Assembly: GCF_010747475.1 (NCBI RefSeq) | Contig: NZ_VSLZ01000007.1 | Location: forward strand, 62,001 to 126,000 | Length of the DNA stretch: 64,000 bases | Direction: 5' to 3' | Source: Halorussus sp. MSC15.2 | Lineage (GTDB): Archaea > Halobacteriota > Halobacteria > Halobacteriales > Haladaptataceae | Shown: piece by piece, positions 9,313-18,226 of the stretch | How positions within the stretch are numbered: the first letter of the stretch is position 1 | Layout of the letters: each line of letters opens with the position of its first letter | Made by a program: the position numbers and the translations under genes | The notes under the pieces: model-generated | Databases searched by the model: none | Told to the model about the DNA's origin: nothing | The model's input: the letters and a program-made list of their open reading frames with translations, nothing else

Positions 9313-9872
9313 ATGCCGGGCGCACGTATTTCGAGCGGCGAGCGAGTCACGCTCCGGACCGTCGAGCGCGAGGACCTTCCCTTCCTCCAGCGTTCGCGCG
9401 CCAATCCGGAGATTCGTTATCCGCTCGGCTCGCCACTCGCCAACCGGGAGGAGATAGAGGAGTTCTTCGAAGACGACGACGCGGACCGGTTCCTCGTCTG
9501 TCTCGACGGAGACGACGCGGGACCGGGCGACCCCGACGAGGGCGACGTCCAGCGACTCGGCGTCGTCTCGTCGAGGACGCCGACTGGCGACGCCCCGAAC
9601 TGGGCTACTGGCTCGCGCCTGAGGTCCACGGCGAGGGCTACGGCACGGAGGCGGTGTCGCTGGTCGTCGAGTACGTCTTCCGGACGTACGACCACCCTGC
9701 CGTGGGCGCACGCGCCTACGATTTCAACGAGGCTTCCCGCGGCCTGCTCGAATCGCTCGGGTTCGAGGAGGAGGGGCGCGTCCGCAGGGACCGCTTCATC
9801 GACGGCGAGTACGTCGATACCGTTCAGTACGGACTCCTCCGCGAGGAATGGCGCGAGGCGGACGACGGGTAG
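9313..9872 (+). pseudogene. GNAT family N-acetyltransferase, frameshifted
   Basis: The N-terminal part from ATG 9313 reads MPGARISSGERVTLRTVERED through the LGVVS strand. About position 9565 the frame must step back one base to continue VEDADWRRPELGYWLAPEVH and then the acetyl-CoA loop GEGYGTEAVSLVVEY (R/Q-x-x-G-x-G/A type) and NEASRGLLESLGFEEEGRVR. The restored protein of about 186 residues is a RimJ/RimL-like acetyltransferase acting on a protein N-terminus or small amine. One base appears to be missing; likely intact in the organism. Confidence 0.8.
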
Positions 9873-9963
9873 CGGGGACACGGATGTGACGGAGAGCGAG
9901 AGGTCGGAAAAGGACAGGGAGGGGTGAACACTGAATAGCCGACCGGCAGTACGACACACTGTC

Positions 9964-10149
9964 ATGTCCGACGAACCGATGACCAACTTCCCGGTTCCCG
10001 ACGTCGAGGACCTGCCCGAGGACCTCCGAGAGTACATCGTGGGGGGGTCAAGCGTAGAAACAGACGGCCGAGGTTTGACCAACGAAGCTCTCGAGATACG
10101 TCAAATAGTGCATGTTGGGGTATTTGTCAACCGTAGTAAAAACGGTTGA
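9964..10149 (+). pseudogene. Truncated N-terminus, probably a carboxymuconolactone decarboxylase-like gene
   Basis: The first 26 codons (MSDEPMTNFPVPDVEDLPEDLREYIV) look like the start of a haloarchaeal alkylhydroperoxidase/carboxymuconolactone decarboxylase-like protein. After a G7 run at about 10041-10047 the sequence stops looking like that family and base composition changes. The rest of the frame is probably foreign DNA joined at that point. The family assignment rests only on the short N-terminus. Confidence 0.45.
10127..10149 (+). repeat. Inverted repeat at the insertion-like scar
   Basis: TCAACCGT (10127-10134) and ACGGTTGA (10142-10149) form a perfect 8-bp stem with a 7-base loop. 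It lies in the AT-richer DNA that follows the truncated 9964 gene and could be the end of a lost mobile element or a terminator. Confidence 0.5.
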
Positions 10150-10255
10150 TGAGCGACCCTTTATAGATAGTCGTACGTTATCGTGCCTTCGTTGAAGCTG
10201 AATTACTCCCTCTTCAATTGGAAAGTCATATGATTTAGTAATATTTATTTAAATT

Positions 10256-10435
10256 ATGGCATCGGACAATATCCTCGTTCTGTTGATGGTAGAGGTGCTT
10301 GGAATGATGATATTGCTTTTCGGTGTATACTTGGAAGCACTAATTACCGTCCCCGGCTCCCATGAGTGGCTCATTTACGTAGGATTGTTGATGGGCGTTC
10401 TCACGACCGGAGCGGGCCTATTTTCGAGGAAGTGA
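10256..10435 (+). CDS. Small hypothetical membrane protein (59 aa)
   Basis: ATG at 10256 gives MASDNILVLLMVEVLGMMIL with two hydrophobic helices separated by VPGSHEW, ending FSRK. Base composition is much lower in GC than the surroundings. A strong TATA-like TTTATTTAAA lies directly upstream, perhaps too close for this ATG, so translation may begin at an internal Met (residue 11). No family recognised; probably acquired DNA. Confidence 0.45.
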   Translation: MASDNILVLLMVEVLGMMILLFGVYLEALITVPGSHEWLIYVGLLMGVLTTGAGLFSRK

Positions 10436-10487
10436 TAACAGTCGGGTAAGTTCGTAACACCGCGACCCTCGATTTTCTCAAGTCGGT

Positions 10488-11186
10488 TCAACGCGCCACG
10501 CCGACAGTCAACAGCGTCCCCAACTCCCGGTAGCGCTCGACCATCTCCGCTCGGGAGTCCCAGTCGTCGGTCGGGAACTCGCTCTCGTCGGGAATCTCGA
10601 TGTCGCGGTCGGGGACGTTGTCCTGCTCGGCGACGTGGAGACCCGCCTCGCGGAACGCCTCGCGGTACTCCGCGGCCGACCAGCGCGTCATCTCCACGTC
10701 GATGTTGTCCTGCCACTCGTGGGAGGCGACGTTCTCCTCGTAGTAGTTCACGGCGCAGAAGAAAGTCCCGCCGGGCCGCAGGACGCGGGCGACTTCCCGG
10801 AGGGTCTGGTGCGGGTCGTTGGCGTAGTAGAACGCCTCCATGGTGAAGACGTGGTCCACGCTGTCGTCCTCGAAGGGGAGGTGGTCGAAGTCGCCGACGA
10901 GGAACCCCGCGTCGCCCTCGCTCTCTCCGGACTCGTTCTCGGTGTACCCTTGGGCGTTTCGCGCCATCTCGGGCGACCCGTCGAGTCCGTAGGCCCGGCC
11001 CGCGGCCTTGGTGTCGCGGAGCGCGCGAGCGGCGTACCCGCTTCCCGTCCCGAGGTCCAGCACGGTCTCGCCCGCCTCGACCGGCATCCGGGCCAGTACG
11101 TACTTCGCGGTGTGCCAGTGGCGGTCCTCCATTCCCTTGTCGCGGCCGTCGGCCGCCCAGTCGTCGAACTCCTCGCGCACGCTCAT
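10488..11186 (-). CDS. Class I SAM-dependent methyltransferase
   Basis: 232 residues. Motif I VLDLGTGSGYAARAL binds SAM; motif II region AYGLDGSPEMARNA; GDFDHLPFEDDSVDHVFTMEAFYY matches motifs III/IV; VLRPGGTFFCAVNYYEEN is post-motif. This is the Methyltransf_11 type that methylates small molecules, often quinone-like or lipid acceptors; the substrate is unknown. The ATG at 11186 (MSVREEFDDWA) starts the domain properly. Confidence 0.85.
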   Translation of the reverse strand: MSVREEFDDWAADGRDKGMEDRHWHTAKYVLARMPVEAGETVLDLGTGSGYAARALRDTKAAGRAYGLDGSPEMARNAQGYTENESGESEGDAGFLVGDFDHLPFEDDSVDHVFTMEAFYYANDPHQTLREVARVLRPGGTFFCAVNYYEENVASHEWQDNIDVEMTRWSAAEYREAFREAGLHVAEQDNVPDRDIEIPDESEFPTDDWDSRAEMVERYRELGTLLTVGVAR

Positions 11187-11365
11187 GCGGGGAGGGAGAC
11201 GCGCCACCGACAAAACGGATTCGGAACGGCGACCGGATTCGGACTCGATATCCGGGCGTCGGACCGAGCGACCCCCGGTCGAACGAGTAGCTCCGAGACG
11301 GAACGACCGCTCGTACGGCCCCGAGAGACGCGGGTCTTTTAGCCCCGCGGTGTATCACAGCGGGT

Positions 11366-11806
11366 ATGGTCGGACGAAAGAAGCGGTACGCGCTGGCAGA
11401 CTCCGCCCAACAGATAGTCGGCGGGTTCCTGCTGGCCGGACCGTTCGTCGTCACCGAGGAGGTGTGGGACTTGGCCGCGGACATGACGTGGTTTCAGGCC
11501 GTGGCCACGGTCCTCCTCGTGTTCCTCATCGGGTACGGGGCGCTCTACAAGGCCGACGACGACCGCGACCCCGACCGCGAGTCAGAGGTCGCTGGCGTCC
11601 CGATTCGGTTCGTCTCGCTGATGCTGGTCTCGTACGGGTCGGTCGCCATCCTCTCGCTGTCGTTCGGCGCGCCCGGCACCTTCCTCGAAGACACCTTCGT
11701 GAACGGCGGGCCGTCGATGGAGACCGTGGCCATCACGCTCCGGGCCATCAGCGTCGGCGCGGTGTTCAGCGTGGTCGGTGCCGCGACCGCCGACAGCGTG
11801 TTCTGA
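11366..11806 (+). CDS. DUF2391 family integral membrane protein
   Basis: 146 residues with about four transmembrane helices. The opening YALADSAQQIVGGFLLAGPFVVTEEVW and the charged loop KADDDRDPDRESEVAG between helices 2 and 3 match the DUF2391 membrane family. No catalytic residues are evident. Function unknown. Confidence 0.78.
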   Translation: MVGRKKRYALADSAQQIVGGFLLAGPFVVTEEVWDLAADMTWFQAVATVLLVFLIGYGALYKADDDRDPDRESEVAGVPIRFVSLMLVSYGSVAILSLSFGAPGTFLEDTFVNGGPSMETVAITLRAISVGAVFSVVGAATADSVF

Positions 11807-11873
11807 CCCCTACAGGCGACGCTCGCGCGCCTGACCCGCATTCTTAAGGTGGCGCACCGTAATACCGCACGAT

Positions 11874-12461
11874 ATGGATTATCAAATCGCCATCGAAAAT
11901 ACACCCGAGACAATTCCCGGCGGAACGGGAGTTCTCCTCCTCCATCCGAGTACGGGCGAGACCGACCGCATCGACACCGACTTTCTCAAGACGGACACCG
12001 ACCACTTCCTCGTCATCTCGACTCGGACCACGGCGCGAGAGGTCAAGCAGAAACTCGACCACTACGACGTGGACGAGAGCAAAGCCGAGATTCTGGACAC
12101 GCTGAGCATCGAACGCGGCTACTCCCGACGGAGCACCGAGAACGTCCACTACGTCTCCTCGCCCGACGACCTCGACGGGATTCTGGAGGTCACCCGCGAC
12201 TTCCTCGAGAAGACCGACGGGAAGCGCCGCATCAGCCTCGACTCCATCACCGAGATGGCGTACTACGCTGACGAGTCGCGCGTCCGAGACGTAATTCGCG
12301 AGATTCTGAGCCTCCTCGACGAACACGACGCCGTGGGTCTGTTCCACCTCTCGAAGGGCGTCCACGACGAGGAACACGTCGAGAAGTTCATGGGCCTGTT
12401 CGACGCCATTATCGACCTCGACCGCGACGGGAACGTGAACAGCGACTTCGACGACGTCTGA
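11874..12461 (+). CDS. HTR-like conserved haloarchaeal protein, RecA/KaiC-like fold
   Basis: 195 residues, starting MDYQIAIENTPETIPGGTGV. It has a RecA-like beginning in which a degenerate loop (PGGTGVLLLHPSTG) replaces a Walker A, then FLVISTRTTAREV and LDTLSIERGYSR typical of haloarchaeal KaiC-like HTR proteins. The lysine of a true P-loop is absent, so ATP binding is doubtful. A signalling role is suggested by relatives; that is inference. Confidence 0.65.
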   Translation: MDYQIAIENTPETIPGGTGVLLLHPSTGETDRIDTDFLKTDTDHFLVISTRTTAREVKQKLDHYDVDESKAEILDTLSIERGYSRRSTENVHYVSSPDDLDGILEVTRDFLEKTDGKRRISLDSITEMAYYADESRVRDVIREILSLLDEHDAVGLFHLSKGVHDEEHVEKFMGLFDAIIDLDRDGNVNSDFDDV

Positions 12462-12526
12462 GGGTCGGCGTCTCTATCTGTCGGTCGCGACGCTAGCTTT
12501 CGCCGCCCGGTGTTGTCGCAGTACGG

Positions 12527-12605
12527 TCGCGGTGGAGTTGCGGTCCTGTCGCGGTGGGGTTGCATGCTGTCGCGGTGGGATTGCGGCGTTGTCGCGGTGA
12601 TTCCA
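12527..12605 (+). repeat. Imperfect tandem repeat, about 22-base unit, four copies
   Basis: The word TCGCGGTGG followed by A/G-A/G-TTGC recurs starting at 12527, 12549, 12570 and 12592, a spacing of 21-22 bases, two DNA turns. A weaker half copy precedes at 12516. Lies downstream of the HTR-like gene and upstream of the DUF5790 promoter. Confidence 0.7.
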
Positions 12606-12780
12606 TGGTTCGACCAGTAGCAACCACGCTGCCGATTCTGTCCGGTCGCCTCGGACGGAACAGTTCGTCGGTTACTTGTCGAAAGCGTTAGTCCCGAACA
12701 CGGAGTCAGGTCGTTCCTTACGATTCCGGTCGAAGAGACCCCAGCGAGTAGCCGGTTTCACTTTCAGTTTCGGGCGTGGG

Positions 12781-12788
12781 TTTAAAAG
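12781..12788 (+). promoter_or_regulatory. TATA box of the DUF5790 gene
   Basis: TTTAAAAG starts 30 bases before the ATG at 12811, the spacing of a leaderless haloarchaeal promoter. Confidence 0.6.
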
Positions 12789-12810
12789 GAATCGCGCCGA
12801 ACTGGAACGT

Positions 12811-13284
12811 ATGAGCCAATCGACACTCGACGAGGACGAACTGTTCGGCGAGGCCGCCAACGAGGTTCGCGAGGACGTGGAGGCCAGTCTCGAAGCGGCG
12901 AGCGAGACGCTCCCCGACGCCGACGCGATTTGGAACGTCGAGGCCGACAACACCCTCGGAGCGCTCAACGCCCTCCGGTCGGCGCTCGACACCGGGGACG
13001 CCGAGGACGCGCTCCGAGACGCCAAGAAGTGGTATACGATGGGCGAGCGCGCCGACGCGTTCGAGGACGCCGACGACCTCGAAGCCGAAATCGAGCGCGT
13101 CGGCGACGCCATCGAGGAAATCGAGGACGCCAAGGAGCAGGTCGGCGACCTCACCAGCACGATTCCCGGCCTGAAGAACACGCTGGAGGACATCCAGACC
13201 GAAAACGAGTCTGCTGACGCCGACGACGCCGCGACCGAGGAGGCCGACGCTGACGACGCCGAGGAAGCCGAGGCCGCGGACTGA
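12811..13284 (+). CDS. DUF5790 family protein
   Basis: 157 residues. Starts MSQSTLDEDELFGEAANEVR and continues with an all-helical acidic core including DAKKWYTMGERADAFEDADD and a predicted coiled coil (EIERVGDAIEEIEDAKEQV). The last 25 residues are an Asp/Glu/Ala tail. I recognise the haloarchaeal DUF5790 family. Function unknown; the leaderless promoter suggests it is well expressed. Convergent with the DUF5789 gene. Confidence 0.82.
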   Translation: MSQSTLDEDELFGEAANEVREDVEASLEAASETLPDADAIWNVEADNTLGALNALRSALDTGDAEDALRDAKKWYTMGERADAFEDADDLEAEIERVGDAIEEIEDAKEQVGDLTSTIPGLKNTLEDIQTENESADADDAATEEADADDAEEAEAAD

Positions 13285-13291
13285 GTCCGCC

Positions 13292-13609
13292 TCAGAACGA
13301 CTCGTCGCTGTCCTCGCCCTCGGCGCTTCCCGCACCGCGGTCGGTGTAGCCCTTCCGACCGACGGCCTCGCTACCGACGCGGTTCAGCACGGTCTGCCTG
13401 ACCTCGTCGGCGGACTCGAACTCCTCGTCGCCCCCCGTCACCAGCACCTCGCGGAACGATTCCGACCCGTCAGACATCCCGATTTCGCGGTCGCCGTACC
13501 GTTCGAGCAGTTCGTCCGCGGAGATGGGATACTCCTCGTTTTCGAGGTCGTCCTCGATATTGCTGAAGTCCAGTCCGAGCGTCCGGTCGTCGTCCCCTGA
13601 TTCACTCAT
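13292..13609 (-). CDS. DUF5789 family protein
   Basis: 105 residues. Core YPISADELLERYGDREIGMSDG and ESFREVLVTGG followed by DEVRQTVLNRVGSEAVGRKGYTDRG matches the small acidic haloarchaeal DUF5789 family. No enzyme motif. Convergent with DUF5790, stops 8 bases apart. Confidence 0.8.
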   Translation of the reverse strand: MSESGDDDRTLGLDFSNIEDDLENEEYPISADELLERYGDREIGMSDGSESFREVLVTGGDEEFESADEVRQTVLNRVGSEAVGRKGYTDRGAGSAEGEDSDESF

Positions 13610-13717
13610 ACCCCGAGGTACGCCGCGAACTCGAATAAGGTGTGTGGCCCGTTCGGCGTACTTGCGGTTCCTTTCGGTCTTTCACGTCCATAGAGCGTCC
13701 GCAAACCGAGGGTCCGA

Positions 13718-14455
13718 TTACTTGTGCGGCGGCAGGGGTACGTTTCGCGATTCGACGGCTTCGAGCAGTCGTCCCAGCGCCTCGCTCGCCAGTTCCAGCA
13801 GTTCCGCCCCGCGCTCGGCCGGACCGTCCGCGGGGTCGCCGACCACGCCGTTCTCCGTGAACTCCGCCGAGTCGTACGTCAGATTCGAGTAGCTGACCCA
13901 CTCGCCCCACCGGTCGCTGGCCCCTTCGCGGGCCTCCGCGACGCGCTCCTCGGCCACGAGGTCCGGAGCGACGTGGCGCAGCATCGCGGTTTCGAGCGGT
14001 CCGCCGTGGCCCATCTCGTCGCCGTGGTCGCCGACCGCGTCGAACCACGTGAACGGGACGGCGTAGGCGTCGTCCTCGCGGGTGATGGTGCCCGCGACCT
14101 CGCGGAGCGCGCCGACGTTGCCGCCGTGGCCGTTCACGAGGACCACTCGGTCCCAGCCGTGGTGGGCGAGACTGGCGACCGTCTCGCGGACGTAGTCCCG
14201 GAACGTGTCGGGACTGACCCAGAGCGTGCCGGTGAACTGGCGGTGTTCGGCCGCGACTCCGACCGGAATCGCCGGCGCGACGACTACCTCGCCGCCGTAG
14301 GCGTCCGCGCCCGCCTCGGCGACCGCCTCGGCGGTGAGTACGTCGGTGCCGAGGGGCGCGTGCGGACCGTGCTGTTCGGTGCTGCCGACCGGCAGGAGCG
14401 CGAGGTCGGTCTCCGCGGCGTCGGCGTCGGTCCACGTCGAGTCGAAGAGGTTCAT
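13718..14455 (-). CDS. Creatininase family protein
   Basis: 245 residues from MNLFDSTWTDADAAETD. Metal-binding motifs of the family are present: LPVGSTEQHGPHAPLGTD (Glu, His and Asp ligands), VLVNGHGGNVGAL and GDEMGHGGPLETAML. Family members include creatininase and the archaeal formamide hydrolase ArfB of riboflavin/F420 biosynthesis, which is the more likely role in a haloarchaeon; the sequence alone does not settle it. The start at 14455 is preferred over a longer upstream frame. Divergent from the ornithine cyclodeaminase gene. Confidence 0.87.
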   Translation of the reverse strand: MNLFDSTWTDADAAETDLALLPVGSTEQHGPHAPLGTDVLTAEAVAEAGADAYGGEVVVAPAIPVGVAAEHRQFTGTLWVSPDTFRDYVRETVASLAHHGWDRVVLVNGHGGNVGALREVAGTITREDDAYAVPFTWFDAVGDHGDEMGHGGPLETAMLRHVAPDLVAEERVAEAREGASDRWGEWVSYSNLTYDSAEFTENGVVGDPADGPAERGAELLELASEALGRLLEAVESRNVPLPPHK

Positions 14456-14566
14456 GTCCGAGCAGAGGGCGAGCGCGGACTTGTAGCCGGGGGATTCGGG
14501 ACCACTCTCGACTGCCGACCTCAGTGCGGAGGAAATCATAACCTTCGGGCCGCCGAACCCCCGCGC

Positions 14567-15568
14567 ATGGTCCGCATCCTCTCAGACTCGCAGGTCGCCG
14601 ACTGCCTCGACCTCGCCGACCTCTTGCCCGTCGTCCGCGAGGCGTTCGTCAAGCAGGGCCGGGGCGAAGTCGAACGCCCCGACCGACCGCACTTCCCGGT
14701 CGGGGCGGGACTCGACGGTCCCGACCCCGCGGGCACCGGTCTCGTCATGCCCGCGTACCTCCACGGGGCCGCGTTCTACGCGACGAAGTTGGTCGGGGTC
14801 CACGAGGGCAACGCAGAGCGCGGCCTGCCGACCGTCAACGCCCAAATAGCGCTCACCGAGGCCGGAACCGGTCTCCCGGCGGCCTACCTCGCGGGGACGA
14901 GAATCACCAACGCCCGGACGGGGTGCATCGGCGGACTCGCGGCGGCCGAACTCGCGGTAACTCCGGCGGCTCCGGACTCCGGCCTCACGCTCGCGCTCCT
15001 CGGCGCGGGCACGCAGGCGCGCTGGCAGGCCCGGGCTATCGCGGACGCGACCGACCTCGAATCGGTGCGCATCTACTCGCCCAGCGACTCGAAGGACGAC
15101 TGCGTCGCCGACCTCCGCGAGGAACTCGACCTGCCCCCGGACGCAATCGTGACCGCCGACTCTCCAGAAGACGCAGTTAGGGGCGCGAACGTGGTCGTGA
15201 CCGCGACGACAGCGACCGACCCCGTCTTCCCCGGCGCGGCGCTGGACCCCGGCGCACTCGTCGTCGCGGTCGGAGCCTACACCGCCGAGATGCGGGAGTT
15301 GGACGCCGAGACGTTCGAGCGCGCGAGTCGCGTCTTCGCCGACGTGCCAGAGGAGGTCGCAGAAATCGGGGACGCGCTAGAGGCCGACCTCGCGGCGGAC
15401 GACCTCGTGCCCTTCTCGGCGGTGCTGGAGGGTCGGGCTGGCCGCGACTCCGGCGACGATATCCTCGTGGTCGAGAGCGTCGGAACTGCAGTGTTGGACG
15501 CGGCGGCCGCCGAACACGTCTTCGGGGTAGCCGAGGAGAAGGGCGTCGGCATCGAGGTTTCGCTGTAG
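14567..15568 (+). CDS. Ornithine cyclodeaminase / mu-crystallin family protein
   Basis: 333 residues. N-terminal substrate domain (VRILSDSQVADCLDLADLL, YATKLVGVHEGNAERGLPT) and a Rossmann NAD(P) domain with LLGAGTQARWQARAI. Family members convert ornithine to proline or reduce imines such as pyrroline-2-carboxylate (ketimine reductase, alanine dehydrogenase types). Which reaction is catalysed is not clear. Its stop abuts the stop of the convergent MATE gene. Confidence 0.87.
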   Translation: MVRILSDSQVADCLDLADLLPVVREAFVKQGRGEVERPDRPHFPVGAGLDGPDPAGTGLVMPAYLHGAAFYATKLVGVHEGNAERGLPTVNAQIALTEAGTGLPAAYLAGTRITNARTGCIGGLAAAELAVTPAAPDSGLTLALLGAGTQARWQARAIADATDLESVRIYSPSDSKDDCVADLREELDLPPDAIVTADSPEDAVRGANVVVTATTATDPVFPGAALDPGALVVAVGAYTAEMRELDAETFERASRVFADVPEEVAEIGDALEADLAADDLVPFSAVLEGRAGRDSGDDILVVESVGTAVLDAAAAEHVFGVAEEKGVGIEVSL

Positions 15569-17080
15569 CTACTTCCCGTCCGATGGACCTGTGGGTCCAG
15601 TCTCCGACACCTCTGGTTCCGCGCCCGGCGGCGGCGCTCGGTCGCTCTCGGGCGTCTCGTCCTCGTCGATGACGGTCGCCTTCCACGTCCCACGGGTGAA
15701 CCACAGCGCGGCCGCGACGGCTCCGAGGACGTTGCCCAGCGCCATCCCGACCCAGATGCCGGTCGCGCCCATGTCCGCGACGAACGCGAGGTAGTAGACC
15801 GTCGGCACCCGGCCGACCCAGAGCGCCACCGCCGAGAACGCCATCGCGGTCTTGGTGTTGCCCGCGCCGCGGTACGCCCCGAGCATGACCTGCAGAATCG
15901 CCATGAAGGTGAACTCCACCGAGCGAATCCGGAGGTATTCCGCGCCGTGGCGGACCGTCTCGCGGGCGGCGTCGGTGCCGGTGGCCATGAACACCGAGAC
16001 GATGGGTTCGGGGAACAGCGCCGCGATTACTGCGACCCCGAACATCACGGCCGCGCCGACCTTCGCGGCTATCCACGCGGCGCGCTCGGCCCGGTCGGAC
16101 TTGCCCGCGCCGAGGTTCTGGCCCACCATCGTGTTGGTCGCCCGGCCGAGACCCATCGCCGGGAGGAAGACCAGCGAGGCGAGGCGGTTGCCCAGTCCGT
16201 AGGCCGAGACCACCGGCGGTGCGAACTGGACCACCATCGCGGTCAGCGTTATCATCGCCAGCGCGCTCATCGACTGTTCGAGCGTCGAGGGGACGCCGAT
16301 GCGCACGATGTCCCAGATGTAGCTCAGGTCCGGAACGAGATACCTCGTCTGCACGTCCGGTCCGACTCTGGCGACGAACAGGACGTAGAACCCGAGGACG
16401 CTGGCGACGCCGCGCGAGAGGATGGTCGCCAGCGCCGCGCCCTCGATGCCCATCCCGGAGAGTATCTCGGTTTCGATGCCCAGCGCCGGAACTGGACCGA
16501 CCCCGAAGATGAGCAGGGGGTCGAGGACGACGTTCATCGCGACCGAGACCACCATCACGCGCATGGGCGTCCTCGTGTCGCCGTACCCGCGCATCAGCGA
16601 CGTGAACACGAAGAAGCCGAACAGGAACGGGAGACCGAGGAAGAACACCTCCATGTACTGACCCGCGAGCGGGATTATCTGGTCGGTGGTCGCGCCCTGA
16701 CTCGGCAGCAGTTCGAGCATCGAATCGGTGGCGACGTAGCCGAGCGCGCCCAGTGCGACCGCCAGCAGCGTGACGAACGTCAGAATCTGGCCCGCGACCT
16801 TTCCGGCGGAGCCTTCGCTGTCCGCGCCCGTGTACTGTGCGACGAGGATGGACCCCGCGGTCGTGAACCCGCCCGCGATGGAGATGAGCAGGAAGATGAG
16901 CGGAAACGCGAGGCTCAGCGCGCCCACCGCGTCGGCCGACAGTCGCCCGAGCCAGAACGTGTCTGCGATGTTGTACGTGACCTGCAGTAACTGGATGACG
17001 ACGATGGGCCACGCCAGTTTGAACATCGGGCCGAGGAGTCCACCCTCGGTAATCGTATCGTCGGTGCTTGTGGTGTTCAT
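15569..17080 (-). CDS. MATE family efflux transporter (copy 1)
   Basis: 503 residues, about twelve transmembrane helices. MATE features: GPMFKLAWPIVVIQLLQVTYNIADTF start, ADAVGALSLAFPLIFLL, MRGYGDTRTPMRVM and MVGQNLGAGKSDRAERAAW. The protein exports drugs or metabolites using a Na+ or H+ gradient. The last 40 residues are an acidic cytoplasmic tail. A close paralog lies at 19528-20990, same strand. Confidence 0.92.
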   Translation of the reverse strand: MNTTSTDDTITEGGLLGPMFKLAWPIVVIQLLQVTYNIADTFWLGRLSADAVGALSLAFPLIFLLISIAGGFTTAGSILVAQYTGADSEGSAGKVAGQILTFVTLLAVALGALGYVATDSMLELLPSQGATTDQIIPLAGQYMEVFFLGLPFLFGFFVFTSLMRGYGDTRTPMRVMVVSVAMNVVLDPLLIFGVGPVPALGIETEILSGMGIEGAALATILSRGVASVLGFYVLFVARVGPDVQTRYLVPDLSYIWDIVRIGVPSTLEQSMSALAMITLTAMVVQFAPPVVSAYGLGNRLASLVFLPAMGLGRATNTMVGQNLGAGKSDRAERAAWIAAKVGAAVMFGVAVIAALFPEPIVSVFMATGTDAARETVRHGAEYLRIRSVEFTFMAILQVMLGAYRGAGNTKTAMAFSAVALWVGRVPTVYYLAFVADMGATGIWVGMALGNVLGAVAAALWFTRGTWKATVIDEDETPESDRAPPPGAEPEVSETGPTGPSDGK

Positions 17081-17419
17081 GATACTTCGAAACGAAAGGG
17101 GTATTTTTGAAGGTTGCGAGTTGTTCGCTCTACGACCAGTCTCGGACAGCTATCCTACACGTCTGATAAGTAAGGAGAAACGTAAATGGATTGCCGAGAT
17201 ACGGTAACGTATCCCATAATGTAAACTGTCGCACGCTTTCCGTCTCGGACACCGGACAAAACGCACGACGCGGGAGTAGAACCCGAAGTCCGGTCCTACT
17301 TGCTCCGATTGTCGCTGCGCCGACTCCGACTGGCAGGGGTGCAAATCCGTCTCCGAATTGCGTCCTACGCTGGGCGAGACCGGGTTCACGCATCGCTCGC
17401 CGTTTCGTGAGAGGAAAAG
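17081..17419. other. Intergenic region upstream of MATE copy 1
   Basis: Between the MATE start and tRNA-Arg. Open frames here show no protein-like features. Presumably holds the MATE promoter. Confidence 0.4.
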
Positions 17420-17492
17420 CGGGCGACGTGGGATTTGAACCCACGACCTCTTGGTCCGGAACCAAGCGTTCTGTCCGCTGAACTAGCCGCCC
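17420..17492 (-). tRNA. tRNA-Arg (anticodon CCG)
   Basis: Read on the minus strand: acceptor GGGCGGC paired with GTCGCCC (one G-U), discriminator G, anticodon arm CTTGG-TTCCGGA-CCAAG giving anticodon CCG (codon CGG), and T arm GTGGG-TTCAAAT-CCCAC. No CCA is encoded. Confidence 0.93.
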
Positions 17493-17607
17493 TCAGTACT
17501 TCGTACCCCGGTCTCCGACTTAATCGTTGGGAAAGCCCCACATTTCGCCCTGCGTAGTCAGCGAGTTCGTTTAAGAAACTAGCGCGAGTCCATCCGATGG
17601 GTTTCCA

Positions 17608-18102
17608 ACGACCGTAAACACTCTCGAAGAACTGTTCGAGCACGAACTGGAAGGCATCTACTGCGCCGAACACGAGATACGGGACGCGCTCGAAAACCTC
17701 GAATCACAGGTCGAACACGAAGACATCGAGGAGGCGTTCCGCGACCACCACGAGGAGACGCAGGGCCACATCGACCGCCTCGAAGAAGTAATCGATAGGC
17801 TCAGCGAACCCGCCGAAGAGGAAGAGTGCGAAGCGATTCAGGGTATCATCACCGAGCAGGAACACTTCGCCGAGGAGGACCCCGACCAAGCGGTCTTGGA
17901 CGCGTTCAACCTCCCTGCCGCCCAGAAGGTTGAACACTACGAGATAGCCGCCTACGGGAGCCTCGCCATGCTAGCCGACCGACTCAGGATGGACGAGGCT
18001 GGCGATATCTTCCACGAGAACTTGGAGGAAGAAGAGGCCACGCTGGAGAAACTCAAAGACCTCGCGGCGAACTTCGGCTACCGGCAGATAGCCCCGGATT
18101 GA
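17608..18102 (+). CDS. DUF892 (YciE/YciF) ferritin-like protein, start codon unresolved
   Basis: About 164 residues: TVNTLEELFEHELEGIYCAE and later ECEAIQGIITEQEHFAEED, AAQKVEHYEIAAYGSLAMLAD and LEEEEATLEKLKDLA. The Glu/His pattern is that of DUF892 four-helix ferritin-like stress proteins. The frame has no ATG, GTG or TTG before the domain; where Met is expected there is ACG (17608). Either ACG is used or a base is missing after the out-of-frame ATG at 17597. A TATA-like TTTAAG at 17570 supports transcription from here. Confidence 0.78.
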   Translation, partial: TTVNTLEELFEHELEGIYCAEHEIRDALENLESQVEHEDIEEAFRDHHEETQGHIDRLEEVIDRLSEPAEEEECEAIQGIITEQEHFAEEDPDQAVLDAFNLPAAQKVEHYEIAAYGSLAMLADRLRMDEAGDIFHENLEEEEATLEKLKDLAANFGYRQIAPD

Positions 18103-18226
18103 ATTTCTTCGTCTCTCGCCGTTTGTTGGCCTTGGGCGAATTGAATAACGGCTCCGTTAGCGTTTATTCTTATTTAACTTCGTATTGCTATTGGGATTTT
18201 AGCGAGACCGTGACCGGGAATTCTAT

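Larger units (their letters stand above)
12462..12810. other. Intergenic region carrying tandem repeats and a promoter
   Basis: No gene seen. It holds the tandem repeat at 12527-12605 and, at its right end, the TATA box of the DUF5790 gene. Confidence 0.5.

Noticed and set aside
12527-12605. CRISPR or origin repeats
   Set aside because: Copies are contiguous with no spacer, and unlike the origin elements at 61-62 kb.
17130-17465. Open frames overlapping tRNA-Arg
   Set aside because: They run through the tRNA and show no protein features.
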